Counted from the stretch's first letter, positions 26,218-37,018 are shown. The stretch: 64,000 bases of DNA from Wocania_A sp965224845 (GCA_965224845.1 CBDDAJ010000013.1:124001-188000); one strand, 5' to 3'. The notes: a model not told the origin generated them from the sequence alone. Made by a program: numbers and translations.

Positions 26218-28767
26218 TTAAGACTCTGTTGGCTTTTCGGCTTTATCAATACTAATTTTGAGTTCGTTAGATTTTTTATCTAAATCTATGCTAATTTTAT
26301 CACCTTCTTCAGCTTTTGAAGAAATAATTTCCTCGGCTAAAGCATCTTCAATATATTTTTGAATGGCTCGTTTAAGTGGTCTTGCACCATATTGTTTATC
26401 AAAGCCTTTATCTGCTATATAGTCTTTAGCACTTTTGCTTAGTTTTAAGGTATAGCCTAAATCTTTAATTCTAATTAAGAGCTTATCTAATTCAATATCA
26501 ATAATTTTATTAATATCTTCTTTTTCTAAAGCATTAAAAACAATAACATCATCAATTCTATTTAAAAACTCAGGAGCAAACGATTTTTTAAGTGCATTTT
26601 CAATAATCTTAACGGCATTTGCATCTTCTTGAGCTTTTTGCGAAGCTGTTCCAAACCCAATACCGGTGCCAAAATCTTTCAATTTACGGGCACCAATGTT
26701 TGATGTCATTATAATTATAGTATTTCTAAAATCGATTTTTCTACCTAAGCTATCCGTTAAATAGCCATCATCAAGCACTTGCAACAACATATTAAACACA
26801 TCAGGATGTGCTTTTTCAATTTCATCTAAAAGAATAACAGCATAAGGCTTACGTCTTACTTTTTCTGTTAGTTGTCCGCCTTCCTCGTAACCAACATATC
26901 CTGGAGGCGCACCAATTAACCTGGAAATTGCAAATTTTTCCATGTATTCACTCATATCGATCCTAACAAGAGATTCTTCGCTATCAAATAACTCTCTTGA
27001 TAACACTTTTGCCAACTGGGTTTTACCCACACCAGTTTGACCTAAAAATATAAATGACCCAATAGGCTTGTTGGGGTCTTTTAGACCAGCACGGTTACGC
27101 TGAATGGCTTTTACAACCTTTGCAACGGCTTCGTCTTGACCAATTACTTTTCCTTTTATAAGGTTTGGTAATTCGGCCAGTTTATTAATTTCGGTTTGGG
27201 CAATTCGGTTTACAGGAATGCCGGTCATCATTGAAATCACATCGGCAACATTTTCTTCTGTAACTATTTCGCGGTGTTGTTTAGTGTCTTCTTCCCATTT
27301 TTCTTGGGCGACAGCTAATTCTTTTTCAATGCGTTTTTCGTCATCTCTTAGTTTTGCGGCCTCTTCATATTTCTGTTTTTTAACAACAGCGTTTTTTGTT
27401 TCTTTTATAACTTCCAGCTGTTTTTCCAGCTCTAAAATCTGTTTAGGAACATCAATATTGGTAATATGCACACGCGATCCGGCTTCATCTAAAGCATCTA
27501 TGGCCTTGTCTGGTAAAAACCGTTCAGTCATATACCGATTGGTTAATTTTACACAAGCTTCAATAGCTTCAGGGGTATAATCAACATTATGATGTTCTTC
27601 ATATTTACCCTTGATATTATTTAAGATTTCTATAGTTTCAACAACGGTAGTTGGCTCAACAATAACCTTTTGAAAGCGGCGTTCCAAAGCACCGTCTTTT
27701 TCAATATATTGTCTGTACTCGTCAAGTGTTGTGGCACCAATACATTGAATTTCACCTCTTGCTAGAGCAGGTTTAAACATATTTGAAGCATCTAAACTTC
27801 CGGTAGCTCCACCAGCACCAACAATGGTATGAATTTCGTCAATAAAAAGAATAACATCGTCATTCTTTTCAAGCTCGTTCATTACTGCTTTCATACGTTC
27901 TTCAAATTGGCCACGGTATTTTGTTCCGGCTACCAAACTTGCTAAGTCTAAAGTAACCACACGTTTATTGAAAAGAATACGAGATACTTTGCGTTTTACA
28001 ATACGCAAGGCTAAGCCTTCGGCGATGGCAGATTTACCTACACCAGGTTCTCCAATTAACAGCGGATTATTTTTCTTTCTTCTACTTAATATTTGAGAGA
28101 CCCGTTGAATTTCTTTTTCGCGACCAACAACAGGATCTAATTTACCTTCATCTGCTAAAGCGGTTAAGTCGCGCCCAAAATTATCTAAAACGGGGGTTTT
28201 AGATTTTTTATTTGCTTTTCCGGATGGCGCATTAAAGATGTTATCTTTTGATGCATCATCTTGCGAACCGGTGTCATCATCTTGAAAAGATTCAGCTTTA
28301 GGTTCTATATAATCGTTATCATTAGTAATCATAAGTTTAAATTGTTCTTTAACATTATCGTAATCGACTTTAAGCTTATTTAAAAGCTTGGTAGTTGGGT
28401 CGTTTTCATTTCTTAAAATACAAAGTAAAAGATGTGCTGTGTTTATCGAGGTACTTTGAAATAATTTGGCTTCTAAAAACGTTGTTTTTAAGGCACGCTC
28501 TGCTTGTCTTGTTAGATGTAAATTCTTTTTTTGGTTAGAAGATACTGTTATGTTGGGGTTTGCAGGACTTAATATCTCTACTTTTCGTCTTAAATGATTT
28601 AAATCAATCTCTAAGGCATTTAATATGTTGATGGCCTTGCCATCTCCATCGCGCAAAAGCCCAAGCATCAAATGTTCGGTGCCAATAAAATCATGGCCCA
28701 AACGCAAAGCTTCTTCTTTGCTATAAGCAATTACATCTTTTACTCTTGGTGAAAAATTATCATCCAT
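26218..28767 (-). CDS. clpC: ClpC-type AAA+ unfoldase (Clp protease ATP-binding subunit)
   Basis: The 849-residue protein has two N-terminal Clp repeats (about 1-145, IGTEHLMLGLLRD), AAA-1 with Walker A GEPGVGKSA near residue 240 and DEIHTIVGAG, a UVR-containing middle domain (KKQKYEEAAKLRDDEKRIEKEL split across about 465-490) and AAA-2 with GQTGVGKTQ near 577 and LLDEIEKAHPDVF. The UVR motif and short middle domain mark ClpC rather than ClpB. It unfolds substrates for ClpP. The ATG at 28767 has a purine-rich RBS (GGAAGAAG). Confidence 0.93.
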   Translation of the reverse strand: MDDNFSPRVKDVIAYSKEEALRLGHDFIGTEHLMLGLLRDGDGKAINILNALEIDLNHLRRKVEILSPANPNITVSSNQKKNLHLTRQAERALKTTFLEAKLFQSTSINTAHLLLCILRNENDPTTKLLNKLKVDYDNVKEQFKLMITNDNDYIEPKAESFQDDDTGSQDDASKDNIFNAPSGKANKKSKTPVLDNFGRDLTALADEGKLDPVVGREKEIQRVSQILSRRKKNNPLLIGEPGVGKSAIAEGLALRIVKRKVSRILFNKRVVTLDLASLVAGTKYRGQFEERMKAVMNELEKNDDVILFIDEIHTIVGAGGATGSLDASNMFKPALARGEIQCIGATTLDEYRQYIEKDGALERRFQKVIVEPTTVVETIEILNNIKGKYEEHHNVDYTPEAIEACVKLTNRYMTERFLPDKAIDALDEAGSRVHITNIDVPKQILELEKQLEVIKETKNAVVKKQKYEEAAKLRDDEKRIEKELAVAQEKWEEDTKQHREIVTEENVADVISMMTGIPVNRIAQTEINKLAELPNLIKGKVIGQDEAVAKVVKAIQRNRAGLKDPNKPIGSFIFLGQTGVGKTQLAKVLSRELFDSEESLVRIDMSEYMEKFAISRLIGAPPGYVGYEEGGQLTEKVRRKPYAVILLDEIEKAHPDVFNMLLQVLDDGYLTDSLGRKIDFRNTIIIMTSNIGARKLKDFGTGIGFGTASQKAQEDANAVKIIENALKKSFAPEFLNRIDDVIVFNALEKEDINKIIDIELDKLLIRIKDLGYTLKLSKSAKDYIADKGFDKQYGARPLKRAIQKYIEDALAEEIISSKAEEGDKISIDLDKKSNELKISIDKAEKPTES

Positions 28768-29017
28768 AACTTCTTCCTTTCTGCATTAAAAATAATAATA
28801 ATAGTTTATTAAAGACAAAAACCATTCCTTAAATTGCTAATTGACGAAAAAAACTTTATAAAATCAAAATTTTTAACAGCATACTTATTAACGAAAAAAG
28901 GGTGTTAAATTGTTAATAAAAAACATGAAAAAATACAACTCAAAAGCCTACTATGACTAATGAAATAATTATATTAGCATGTTTTGAAAAAATCATAAAA
29001 CTTAATTAAATTTATTT

Positions 29018-31567
29018 ATGGCAGAAGGAGAAAAATTGATTCCTATTAATATAGAAGATGAGATGAAATCGGCCTACATTGATTATTCAATGTCGGTCAT
29101 TGTGTCACGTGCTTTACCAGATGTAAGAGATGGTTTAAAACCTGTACATAGACGTGTGCTTTACGGGATGCACGAATTAGGTGTTAGAGCAAATTCAGCA
29201 CATAAAAAATCGGCAAGAATTGTAGGAGAGGTTTTAGGTAAGTATCATCCACATGGCGATACTTCGGTTTACGATGCTATGGTACGTATGGCTCAAGAAT
29301 GGAGTTTGCGTTATATGCTTGTAGACGGGCAGGGGAATTTTGGTTCGATAGATGGTGATAGTCCTGCAGCAATGCGTTATACAGAAGCACGTATGCGAAA
29401 AATATCCGAGGATATGCTGGCCGATATTGAAAAAGAAACGGTCGATCACAAATTAAATTTTGACGATACCCTGCAAGAACCAACAGTTTTACCTACACGT
29501 ATTCCCGGGCTTTTAGTAAACGGGGCCTCTGGTATTGCAGTAGGTATGGCAACTAATATGCCGCCACACAATTTAACAGAAGTTGTTAATGGTACCATTG
29601 CTTATATAGAAAATAATGATATAGAAATTGATGAGTTGATTACTCATATCAAAGCACCCGATTTTCCAACAGGAGGTACTATTTATGGGTATGATGGTGT
29701 AAAAGAGGCTTTTCATACAGGCAGAGGGCGTATTGTGATGCGTGGTAAAGCCAATATTGAAGAAGTTAATGGGCGGGAGTGTATCATTGTAGAAGAAATC
29801 CCTTATCAAGTTAATAAAGCAGACATGATTAAAAAGACTGCTGATTTGGTAAACGATAAAAAATTAGATGGTATTTCTACTATTCGTGATGAATCCGATA
29901 GAAACGGAATGCGCATTGTTTATGTTTTAAAGCGTGACGCTATTCCTAATATCGTTCTAAATAAATTGTTTAAGTATACAGCTTTACAATCCTCTTTTAG
30001 TGTTAATAATATAGCATTAGTAAATGGGCGTCCGCAGTTGTTAAACTTAAAAGAGCTCATTCATTATTTTGTTGAACACAGACATGAGGTTGTAGTAAGA
30101 CGTACTACTTATGAATTGCGAAAAGCAGAAGAGCGTGCTCACATATTAGAAGGTTTAATTATTGCTTCAGATAATATTGATGAAGTTATTAAAATAATTA
30201 GAGCTTCATCTAACGCCGATGAAGCTAGAGCCAATTTAATTGAGCGATTTAAATTATCTGAAATACAAGCTAAGGCTATTGTTGAAATGCGTTTGCGTCA
30301 ATTAACGGGCTTAGAGCAAGATAAATTACGTGCAGAGTATGAAGAAATAATGAAAACGATTATCGATCTTAAAGATATCTTAGATAAGAAAGAGCGTCGT
30401 ATGGATATTATTAAAGGAGAGTTGGAAGTTGTTAGAGATAAGTATGGAGATGAACGACGTTCGCAAATTGAATACGCAGGAGGTGATTTAAGTATAGAAG
30501 ATATGATTCCTAATGAAAAAGTAGTTATTACTATTTCTCATGCAGGGTATATTAAACGTACTTCGCTTACAGAGTATAAAACACAAAATAGAGGAGGTGT
30601 TGGTCAAAAGGCTTCAACAACTCGTAATGAAGATTTCTTAGAGCATTTATTTGTTGGTACGAATCACCAATACATGCTATTCTTCACTCAAAAAGGAAAA
30701 TGTTTCTGGATGCGCGTATACGAAATCCCGGAAGGAAGCAAAACTTCTAAAGGTAGAGCTATTCAGAACTTAATAAATATTGAGCAGGATGATAAGGTGA
30801 TGGCTTTTATTTGTACTCAAGATTTAAAAGACGAAGACTATATAAACAGCCATTATGTCATAATGGCAACAAAGAAAGGTCAAGTTAAAAAGACTTCATT
30901 AGAACAATATTCTCGTCCTAGAACAAATGGTATCAATGCCATTACAATAAAGGAAGATGATGTTCTATTAGAAGCAAAGTTAACTACTGGAGAAAGCCAG
31001 GTTATGTTAGCGTTAAAATCGGGGAAAGCCATTAGATTTGAAGAGGCAAAAACCAGACCAATGGGGCGTGGAGCTTCAGGTGTTCGTGGCATTCGTTTGC
31101 AAAATGAAAAAACAGATGAAGTTATTGGAATGATTGCTGTTGATGATATGGAAAGTAACATTCTTGTGGTTTCAGAAAATGGATACGGTAAACGTTCTAG
31201 TCTTGAGGACTATAGAATCACCAATAGAGGAGGAAAAGGTGTGAAAACTATTTCTATTACAGAAAAAACAGGTAATTTAGTATCTATTAAGAATGTCACT
31301 GACGATGATGATTTAATGATCATCAATAAGTCAGGAATAGCAATACGTATGGCTGTTCAAGATTTAAGAGTTATGGGAAGAGCTACTCAAGGTGTTAAAT
31401 TAATTAACCTGAAAGGAAGTGATTCTATAGCAGCGGTGGCAAAAGTTATGCATGACGAAGATGAGGTTGAAGAAGCTGAAGGTGTTGAAACTACTGAAAA
31501 CACTAGTGGTAATGAAGATGGCACAACTCTTGATAATAATCTCAACGAAAACAATATAGACAATTAA
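29018..31567 (+). CDS. gyrA: DNA gyrase subunit A
   Basis: The 849-residue protein begins with the GyrA winged-helix/tower region (IVSRALPDVRDGLKPVHRR, IVGEVLGKYHPHGD). The DNA-cleaving tyrosine is Y121 in AAMRYTEARM. The C-terminal half has six-bladed pinwheel repeats (NRGGVGQKAS is the GyrA-box-like block, and GRGASGVRGIRL). The acidic tail is typical. It makes the transient double-strand break of negative supercoiling. The TPR gene follows after 15 bases. The ORF is intact. Confidence 0.96.
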   Translation: MAEGEKLIPINIEDEMKSAYIDYSMSVIVSRALPDVRDGLKPVHRRVLYGMHELGVRANSAHKKSARIVGEVLGKYHPHGDTSVYDAMVRMAQEWSLRYMLVDGQGNFGSIDGDSPAAMRYTEARMRKISEDMLADIEKETVDHKLNFDDTLQEPTVLPTRIPGLLVNGASGIAVGMATNMPPHNLTEVVNGTIAYIENNDIEIDELITHIKAPDFPTGGTIYGYDGVKEAFHTGRGRIVMRGKANIEEVNGRECIIVEEIPYQVNKADMIKKTADLVNDKKLDGISTIRDESDRNGMRIVYVLKRDAIPNIVLNKLFKYTALQSSFSVNNIALVNGRPQLLNLKELIHYFVEHRHEVVVRRTTYELRKAEERAHILEGLIIASDNIDEVIKIIRASSNADEARANLIERFKLSEIQAKAIVEMRLRQLTGLEQDKLRAEYEEIMKTIIDLKDILDKKERRMDIIKGELEVVRDKYGDERRSQIEYAGGDLSIEDMIPNEKVVITISHAGYIKRTSLTEYKTQNRGGVGQKASTTRNEDFLEHLFVGTNHQYMLFFTQKGKCFWMRVYEIPEGSKTSKGRAIQNLINIEQDDKVMAFICTQDLKDEDYINSHYVIMATKKGQVKKTSLEQYSRPRTNGINAITIKEDDVLLEAKLTTGESQVMLALKSGKAIRFEEAKTRPMGRGASGVRGIRLQNEKTDEVIGMIAVDDMESNILVVSENGYGKRSSLEDYRITNRGGKGVKTISITEKTGNLVSIKNVTDDDDLMIINKSGIAIRMAVQDLRVMGRATQGVKLINLKGSDSIAAVAKVMHDEDEVEEAEGVETTENTSGNEDGTTLDNNLNENNIDN

Positions 31568-31582
31568 CTAAATATTATTAAA

Positions 31583-32833
31583 ATGAAAAAACGATTAATT
31601 ATAGCTTTAGCCTTTTCAATAAGTGCATTTTCATTTGCGCAAAAAAAAGAGTTGAAATCTGCGGATAAAGCTATTAAAGGAAATAATTATGCAGAAGCTA
31701 AAGCAGCATTAAATCAAGCAAAAGCTTTAATGGCTTCTATGGATGAAAAAAGTAAAGCAAAATATTATTATCTATTGGGCAAAGCATTATATGCAGGAGG
31801 AGCAGGTTCAAGCCAAGATATTGATAAAGCCTTGGAAAGTTTAGCGCAGGTTAAAGGCGCTTATGCAGCTGAAATTACTGAGTTGAAACAAACGATGACT
31901 AACGGTATTTTAACTAAAGGGAATAAAGCCTACGAGGATAAAGATTACTCTTCAGCTTCTAAATACTTCGAACATGCCTATAGAACCTCAGTTAAAGATA
32001 CTTTATTTCTTTATTATGCAGCGGCAACTGCAGTAAATGTGCAGGAATTCGATAGAGCTTTAAAGTTATATGAAGAACTAAAGGCTTTAGATTATACAGG
32101 TGTGCAGAAAGAATATTTTGCTACCAATAAGGAAACCGGAGAAGAAGAAGTTTTAGATAAGGTAAATCGTGATCTTTATGTAAAAGCAAAAAGTCATATT
32201 AAACCAGGGGAGCGATTAACAGAATCAAAAAAACCTGAAATAGTTAAAAATATTGCTCTTATATATGTTAGTAATGGTGATAACGAAAAAGCTATTGCTG
32301 CAATGAAAGAAGCTAGAGCAGAAAGTCCAGACGATATTAATTTATTACTTTCTGAGGCTAATGTTCATTTCAAAATGGGAAACAAAGATGAGTTTAGAAG
32401 GCTATTAGAGATAGCAACTCAAAAAGATCCTAAAAACCCAGAGTTACAGTATAACTTAGGAGTGATTGCTTCTGAGTCTGGAGATAACGAAGGTGCAAAA
32501 AAATACTATGATAAAGCTATAGAATTAGATCCAAATTATATAAACGCTTACATAAATACTGCAGCGTTAATACTGAATGGAGAACAAGCTCTTATTGAAG
32601 AAATGAATGGTTTAGGAAGCTCAGCTGCTGATGATAAACGCTATGATGAGTTAAGAGAAGAACGCCAAAATATTTACAGAAGTGCTATACCTTACTTAGA
32701 TAAGGCACTTGGAATTAATTCGAAAAATATTAATGCTGCAAAAACATTGATGAACATTTACAGTGTTTTAGGAGAAACAGATAAGTTTAAGGCAATGAAA
32801 GAAAAAGTAGATGCTATTGAAACAGGAAACTAA
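31583..32833 (+). CDS. Secreted tetratricopeptide-repeat protein
   Basis: The 416-residue protein has a Sec signal (MKKRLIIALAFSISAFSFAQ) and at least five TPR-like helix pairs: KAIKGNNYAEAKAALNQAKA, GNKAYEDKDYSSASKYFEHA, YYDKAIELDPNYINAYINTA and others. There is no enzymatic motif. It is periplasmic or outer-membrane associated, probably an assembly or scaffolding protein. It is co-oriented with gyrA, which flavobacteria often keep next to this type of gene. A strong terminator follows. Confidence 0.88.
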   Translation: MKKRLIIALAFSISAFSFAQKKELKSADKAIKGNNYAEAKAALNQAKALMASMDEKSKAKYYYLLGKALYAGGAGSSQDIDKALESLAQVKGAYAAEITELKQTMTNGILTKGNKAYEDKDYSSASKYFEHAYRTSVKDTLFLYYAAATAVNVQEFDRALKLYEELKALDYTGVQKEYFATNKETGEEEVLDKVNRDLYVKAKSHIKPGERLTESKKPEIVKNIALIYVSNGDNEKAIAAMKEARAESPDDINLLLSEANVHFKMGNKDEFRRLLEIATQKDPKNPELQYNLGVIASESGDNEGAKKYYDKAIELDPNYINAYINTAALILNGEQALIEEMNGLGSSAADDKRYDELREERQNIYRSAIPYLDKALGINSKNINAAKTLMNIYSVLGETDKFKAMKEKVDAIETGN

Positions 32834-32852
32834 TTTGAATTAATTATTATAA

Positions 32853-32883
32853 TAAAAAAAGCCGCAATTTGCGGCTTTTTTTA
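32853..32883. terminator. Bidirectional terminator after the TPR gene
   Basis: AAAAAAAGCCGCAA and TTTGCGGCTTTTTTT form a perfect stem with A/T runs. It also overlaps the stop of the convergent NlpC/P60 gene. Confidence 0.9.
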
Positions 32884-33630
32884 TATTATTTTTTTAATAA
32901 CCCTTAGCTTATGTGTATGTATGTTTTTATCTACATTATATATACCAGAATGGTCTAACCTATCAATTCTAACCTTGCCATGAGCATGAATAATGTAATT
33001 ATCTTTCATGATTATACCAACGTGTGTTATTAAACCTTCGCTATTATCAAAAAAGGCTAAATCTCCAGGTTCGCTTTCTTCAATAAAACTTAAAGCCTCA
33101 CCTTGAGTGGCTTGTTGCGATGCATCTCTTAATAACTTGTATCCATTTAGCTTATAAACCATTTGTGTAAAGCCAGAACAGTCTATGCCAAAAGGTGTTT
33201 TTCCTCCCCAAAGATAAGGCGTGTTTAAATATATAAAAGCTGTTTTTATAAGATTGCTTTTTGGTAAAACACCAGTAATAGAATTACCATCAAAATGTTG
33301 ATTTAAAATGGGGAGCCCATTAAGAACTGCCCCCAAAGGAATTGAATATAATTGTTTGTTTTTATCTTGAACAAATTCAATTAAATCTGCTGAAAGTTTT
33401 GGAACTTCGTTATTTAAAGATTTGTATTGGTCTTCAGTAATTTCAAGATATTGCTTATTATCTATCCAACCTTCATATTTATCAAAAGCTAGTCGAATTT
33501 TGCTCCAAGATTTTCGTTGTTCTATAACCTTAAAATAATCGCCATATAAAACTTGAGAAACAAGTTCACTTTTATCTGATGGTTCAAATCTTAGGGGAAC
33601 AATGCTTAAATTACAAATTCCGTATAGCAT
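32881..33630 (-). CDS. NlpC/P60 (C40) peptidase with N-terminal SH3-like domain
   Basis: The 249-residue protein has an SH3b-like domain (about 1-65) and an NlpC/P60 domain (about 125-249) with the catalytic Cys at 151 in GIDCSGFTQ, His in LITHVGII (about 204), and a third polar His in IIHAHGKV. It is an L,D- or D,L-endopeptidase acting on peptidoglycan peptides, by family knowledge. No signal peptide is visible, so it could act in the cytoplasm on recycled muropeptides. The ATG is 6 bases after the thiolase stop, so the pair is one operon. Confidence 0.87.
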   Translation of the reverse strand: MLYGICNLSIVPLRFEPSDKSELVSQVLYGDYFKVIEQRKSWSKIRLAFDKYEGWIDNKQYLEITEDQYKSLNNEVPKLSADLIEFVQDKNKQLYSIPLGAVLNGLPILNQHFDGNSITGVLPKSNLIKTAFIYLNTPYLWGGKTPFGIDCSGFTQMVYKLNGYKLLRDASQQATQGEALSFIEESEPGDLAFFDNSEGLITHVGIIMKDNYIIHAHGKVRIDRLDHSGIYNVDKNIHTHKLRVIKKII

Positions 33631-33636
33631 TCAAAA

Positions 33637-34815
33637 TTAATTACGTTCAATAACAACTGCAGAAGCGCCACCACCACCATTACATATAGCGGCAGCACCA
33701 ATTTTTGCATTATTTTGTTCTAAAACATTTAATAAAGTAATAAGTATTCTAACACCAGAACAGCCAAGTGGATGACCTAGAGAAACGGCTCCGCCATTAA
33801 CATTTACGTTACTATCATTTAGCCCAAGAATCTTCATATTGGCCAAGCCTACAACTGAAAATGCTTCGTTAAACTCAAAATAATCTACATCATCAATACT
33901 AATACCAGCTTTATTTAAAGCCTTAGGTAAAGCTTTGGCAGGAGCTGTTGTAAACCACTCCGGTTCATGAGCGGCATCAGCATAACTCCGTATAGTAGCC
34001 AAGGGTTTTAAACCTAATGCTTGGGCCTTTTCTTTACTCATTAAAACCATGGCGCCTGCACCATCGTTTATGGTTGAAGCATTAGCAGCAGTTACAGTAC
34101 CTTCTTTAGTGAAAGCAGGTCTTAACTGAGGTATTTTTTCTATTTTAACATTTGTGAATTCTTCATCTTTGCTAACTATTTTAGGTTCACCTCTTCGTTG
34201 CGGAACTTCAACAGGAACCACCTCCTTATCAAACTTTCCTGTATCCCATGCCGCAGCAGAACGCTTATACGACTGTATTGCAAATGCATCTTGCTCTTCT
34301 CTTGAAAACTTATATTCTGTAGCACAGGCATCTGCACAAACTCCCATAGCATTTTGGTCATAAGCATCTACTAATCCATCTTTTTGCATACCGTCAATTA
34401 AGGTTGCAGGGCCAAACTTTGTACCTGTTCTGGCATATAAGTAATGAGGAATTAAGCTCATGTTTTCCATGCCACCAGCAACAATAATATTAGCATCGCC
34501 AAGTGCAATAGATTGAGCAGCTTGCATAACTGTTTTCATACCCGATGCGCAAACTTTATTTATAGTTGTACATGGCACCGTATTAGGGATGCCCGCATAA
34601 ATTGCAGCTTGTCTTGCCGGTGCCTGCCCGGTACCTGCTTGAACCACATTACCCATTAGAACCTCTTCAACCTGTTCCGGCTTTAAGTTGATTTTTTCTA
34701 ATGCGCCTTTAATAGCTATAGCTCCTAATTTTGTAGCAGGAATTGTCGATAAAGCTCCTAAAAAACTTCCTATTGGTGTTCTAGCTGCCGATACAATAAC
34801 AACTTCTTTACTCAT
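33637..34815 (-). CDS. Acetyl-CoA C-acetyltransferase (thiolase)
   Basis: The 392-residue protein is a biosynthetic or degradative thiolase. The acyl-accepting Cys is C89 in NKVCASGMK, the catalytic His is about 348 in GHPLGCSG, and the second Cys about 378 in AICNGGGGAS. It joins or splits acetoacetyl-CoA. No other beta-oxidation gene is adjacent, so the metabolic direction is not set by context. It is the first gene of a two-gene operon with the NlpC/P60 gene. Confidence 0.93.
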   Translation of the reverse strand: MSKEVVIVSAARTPIGSFLGALSTIPATKLGAIAIKGALEKINLKPEQVEEVLMGNVVQAGTGQAPARQAAIYAGIPNTVPCTTINKVCASGMKTVMQAAQSIALGDANIIVAGGMENMSLIPHYLYARTGTKFGPATLIDGMQKDGLVDAYDQNAMGVCADACATEYKFSREEQDAFAIQSYKRSAAAWDTGKFDKEVVPVEVPQRRGEPKIVSKDEEFTNVKIEKIPQLRPAFTKEGTVTAANASTINDGAGAMVLMSKEKAQALGLKPLATIRSYADAAHEPEWFTTAPAKALPKALNKAGISIDDVDYFEFNEAFSVVGLANMKILGLNDSNVNVNGGAVSLGHPLGCSGVRILITLLNVLEQNNAKIGAAAICNGGGGASAVVIERN

Positions 34816-34943
34816 TTTTTAATTCTTAAATTTTGATGCAACGAAAATAATCAATTTTTAGTAGAACTTTGCTATGATTAGTATATTATAAAAACTGAAA
34901 AAGGCTTAGAAATTTATTACATTTGAAAATACTAAACTGTAAA

Positions 34944-36992
34944 ATGAAAGATTTTATAAATAAACTCTACCGAAACCATTCTTTAATTTATAAAGGCTTG
35001 TTATTTTTATGTACTACGTTTTTAATTGTGTATTTATTTCCAAAAAGCGGAAAGTTTAAGTATAATTTTGAAAAAGGAAAACCTTGGCAATCAGAAAATT
35101 TATATGCTCCTTTTAATTTTGCGATAAAGAAAACCGAGGATGAAATAAATAAAGAGAAACAAACACTTGAAGATAACAAAATACTTTATTTTAATGTCGA
35201 TAAGGCTATTAGTGCTAAAGTAAAAAAGGCGTTTGAAGCTCAGTTTAAAAATGTGTTTCCAGACTCAATTTCAAATTTTAATTTAAATGAATTGTATCGA
35301 GCAGGAAATACAACCATTGATAAGCTGTATCAGTTTGGTATTTTGAATGAAGACTATAATTTTCCTGAAAATAAAGTTGTAACTATACTTGATAATCGCG
35401 TTGAAAAGGAAAAAGCATTGTTTTCAAATTTAATTAAGCAAGATGAAGTCATTTCGATTATTGAAAAAAACCTTTCAAATCAAAATTTATCTAAATTCAA
35501 AACCAATTTTGTCTCACTGTTTTTTGATTTGGTAGAACCTAACCTGTTTTTCGACGAATCTACAACAGGTAAAGCTTTGCAAGACGAGTTTGATAAAATG
35601 GCCTATGCGCGGGGAAGTGTAGAGAAAGGCACTTTAATTATTTCGAAAGGGGAGGTTATTGAAGGGGATAAATATCAAAAATTAAAGTCGTTGCAGTCTG
35701 AATATGAATCACAAGTTTGGAATAAATCAAATTATAACTGGATATTATTTGCCTATACATTGCTGGTAGCATTAGCCTTATTAATGTTGTTATTGTTTTT
35801 AAGGAAGTACAGACCCGATGTATTCGATAATAATACTAAAGTTACTTTTATATTCTTTAATATATTTTTAATGATATTAATTACAACATTGGTTGTAAAC
35901 TATAATTCTAAATATATTTACGTAGTTCCAATTTGTATTTTGCCATTGGTCTTTAAAGCTTTTTTTGATGCACGATTAGGCTTGTTTGCTCATGTGATTA
36001 CAGTTTTACTATTAGGGTTTATAGTCCCTAATAGTTATGAGTATATGTTTCTTCAAATTATTGCAGGTATAGTTACTATTTTAACGGTTTCAGAATTGTA
36101 TAAAAGAGCTAATTTATTTATATCTGTTGGTCAAATTACATTAATCTATATTGTGGCCTACTTTGCCTTTTTTGTAATTCATGAAGGTACTGTAGAAACT
36201 ATAAGATGGGAAACGTTTATATGGTTTATTCTCTGTGGGCTTGCTACTTTATTTGTGCAGCCATTGATATATATATATGAAAAACTTTTTGGACTGGTTT
36301 CTGATGTGTCGCTTTTGGAATTATCTGATACTAATTCAAAACTCTTAAAAGAACTTTCAAATATTGCACCAGGAACTTTTCATCATTCTTTAAATGTAGC
36401 GAATTTAGCTGAAGCTTCAGCAAATGAAATAGGAGCAAATGCCATGTTAATTAGAGTAGGTGCTTTGTACCATGATATTGGTAAAATGAAAAACCCTACA
36501 TATTTTACCGAAAATCAATCTACAGGAATTAATCCACATGATGAATTATCATCAAAAGAAAGTGCAAAAATTATAACCGATCATGTTATTAATGGTATAG
36601 AAATAGCAAGAAAAAATAATTTACCAGACCGGGTTATAGATTTCATTAGAACGCACCACGGTACTAGTGTTGTTTATTATTTTTATATGAAAGAAAAAGA
36701 TAAGGACCATGAAGTTGATAAATTAGATTTTAGTTATCCAGGACCAAAGCCTTTTAGTAAAGAAACTGCAATTTTAATGATGTGTGATAGTGTTGAGGCC
36801 GCATCGAAAAGTTTAAAAGAACCAACCTCAACAAAAATCGATGCTTTTGTGGAAAATATCATTAATAAGCAAATAGAGGCGGGGCAATTCTTAAATGCAA
36901 ATATTACTTTTAAAGAAATTCAATCTATAAAAAAAGTGCTAAAGCGCAAGCTAGCAAATATTTACCATTTGCGTATTGAATATCCTGAATAA
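34944..36992 (+). CDS. 7TM-HD protein (HDIG phosphohydrolase, PgpH-like)
   Basis: The 682-residue protein has an N-terminal membrane helix, a large extracytoplasmic domain (about 40-260), a seven-helix membrane block (about 270-450) and a C-terminal cytoplasmic HD domain with FHHSLNVANLAE, YHDIGKMKNPTYF and the HHG loop (RTHHGTS). In PgpH this HD domain hydrolyses c-di-AMP, so nucleotide-second-messenger breakdown is the likely role. I chose ATG 34944: the TTG at 34923 lies within TACATTTG (34918-34925), a -7-like promoter box. Confidence 0.9.
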   Translation: MKDFINKLYRNHSLIYKGLLFLCTTFLIVYLFPKSGKFKYNFEKGKPWQSENLYAPFNFAIKKTEDEINKEKQTLEDNKILYFNVDKAISAKVKKAFEAQFKNVFPDSISNFNLNELYRAGNTTIDKLYQFGILNEDYNFPENKVVTILDNRVEKEKALFSNLIKQDEVISIIEKNLSNQNLSKFKTNFVSLFFDLVEPNLFFDESTTGKALQDEFDKMAYARGSVEKGTLIISKGEVIEGDKYQKLKSLQSEYESQVWNKSNYNWILFAYTLLVALALLMLLLFLRKYRPDVFDNNTKVTFIFFNIFLMILITTLVVNYNSKYIYVVPICILPLVFKAFFDARLGLFAHVITVLLLGFIVPNSYEYMFLQIIAGIVTILTVSELYKRANLFISVGQITLIYIVAYFAFFVIHEGTVETIRWETFIWFILCGLATLFVQPLIYIYEKLFGLVSDVSLLELSDTNSKLLKELSNIAPGTFHHSLNVANLAEASANEIGANAMLIRVGALYHDIGKMKNPTYFTENQSTGINPHDELSSKESAKIITDHVINGIEIARKNNLPDRVIDFIRTHHGTSVVYYFYMKEKDKDHEVDKLDFSYPGPKPFSKETAILMMCDSVEAASKSLKEPTSTKIDAFVENIINKQIEAGQFLNANITFKEIQSIKKVLKRKLANIYHLRIEYPE

Positions 36993-37018
36993 ATTTTATA
37001 AAAAAGTAAATAAAATAG

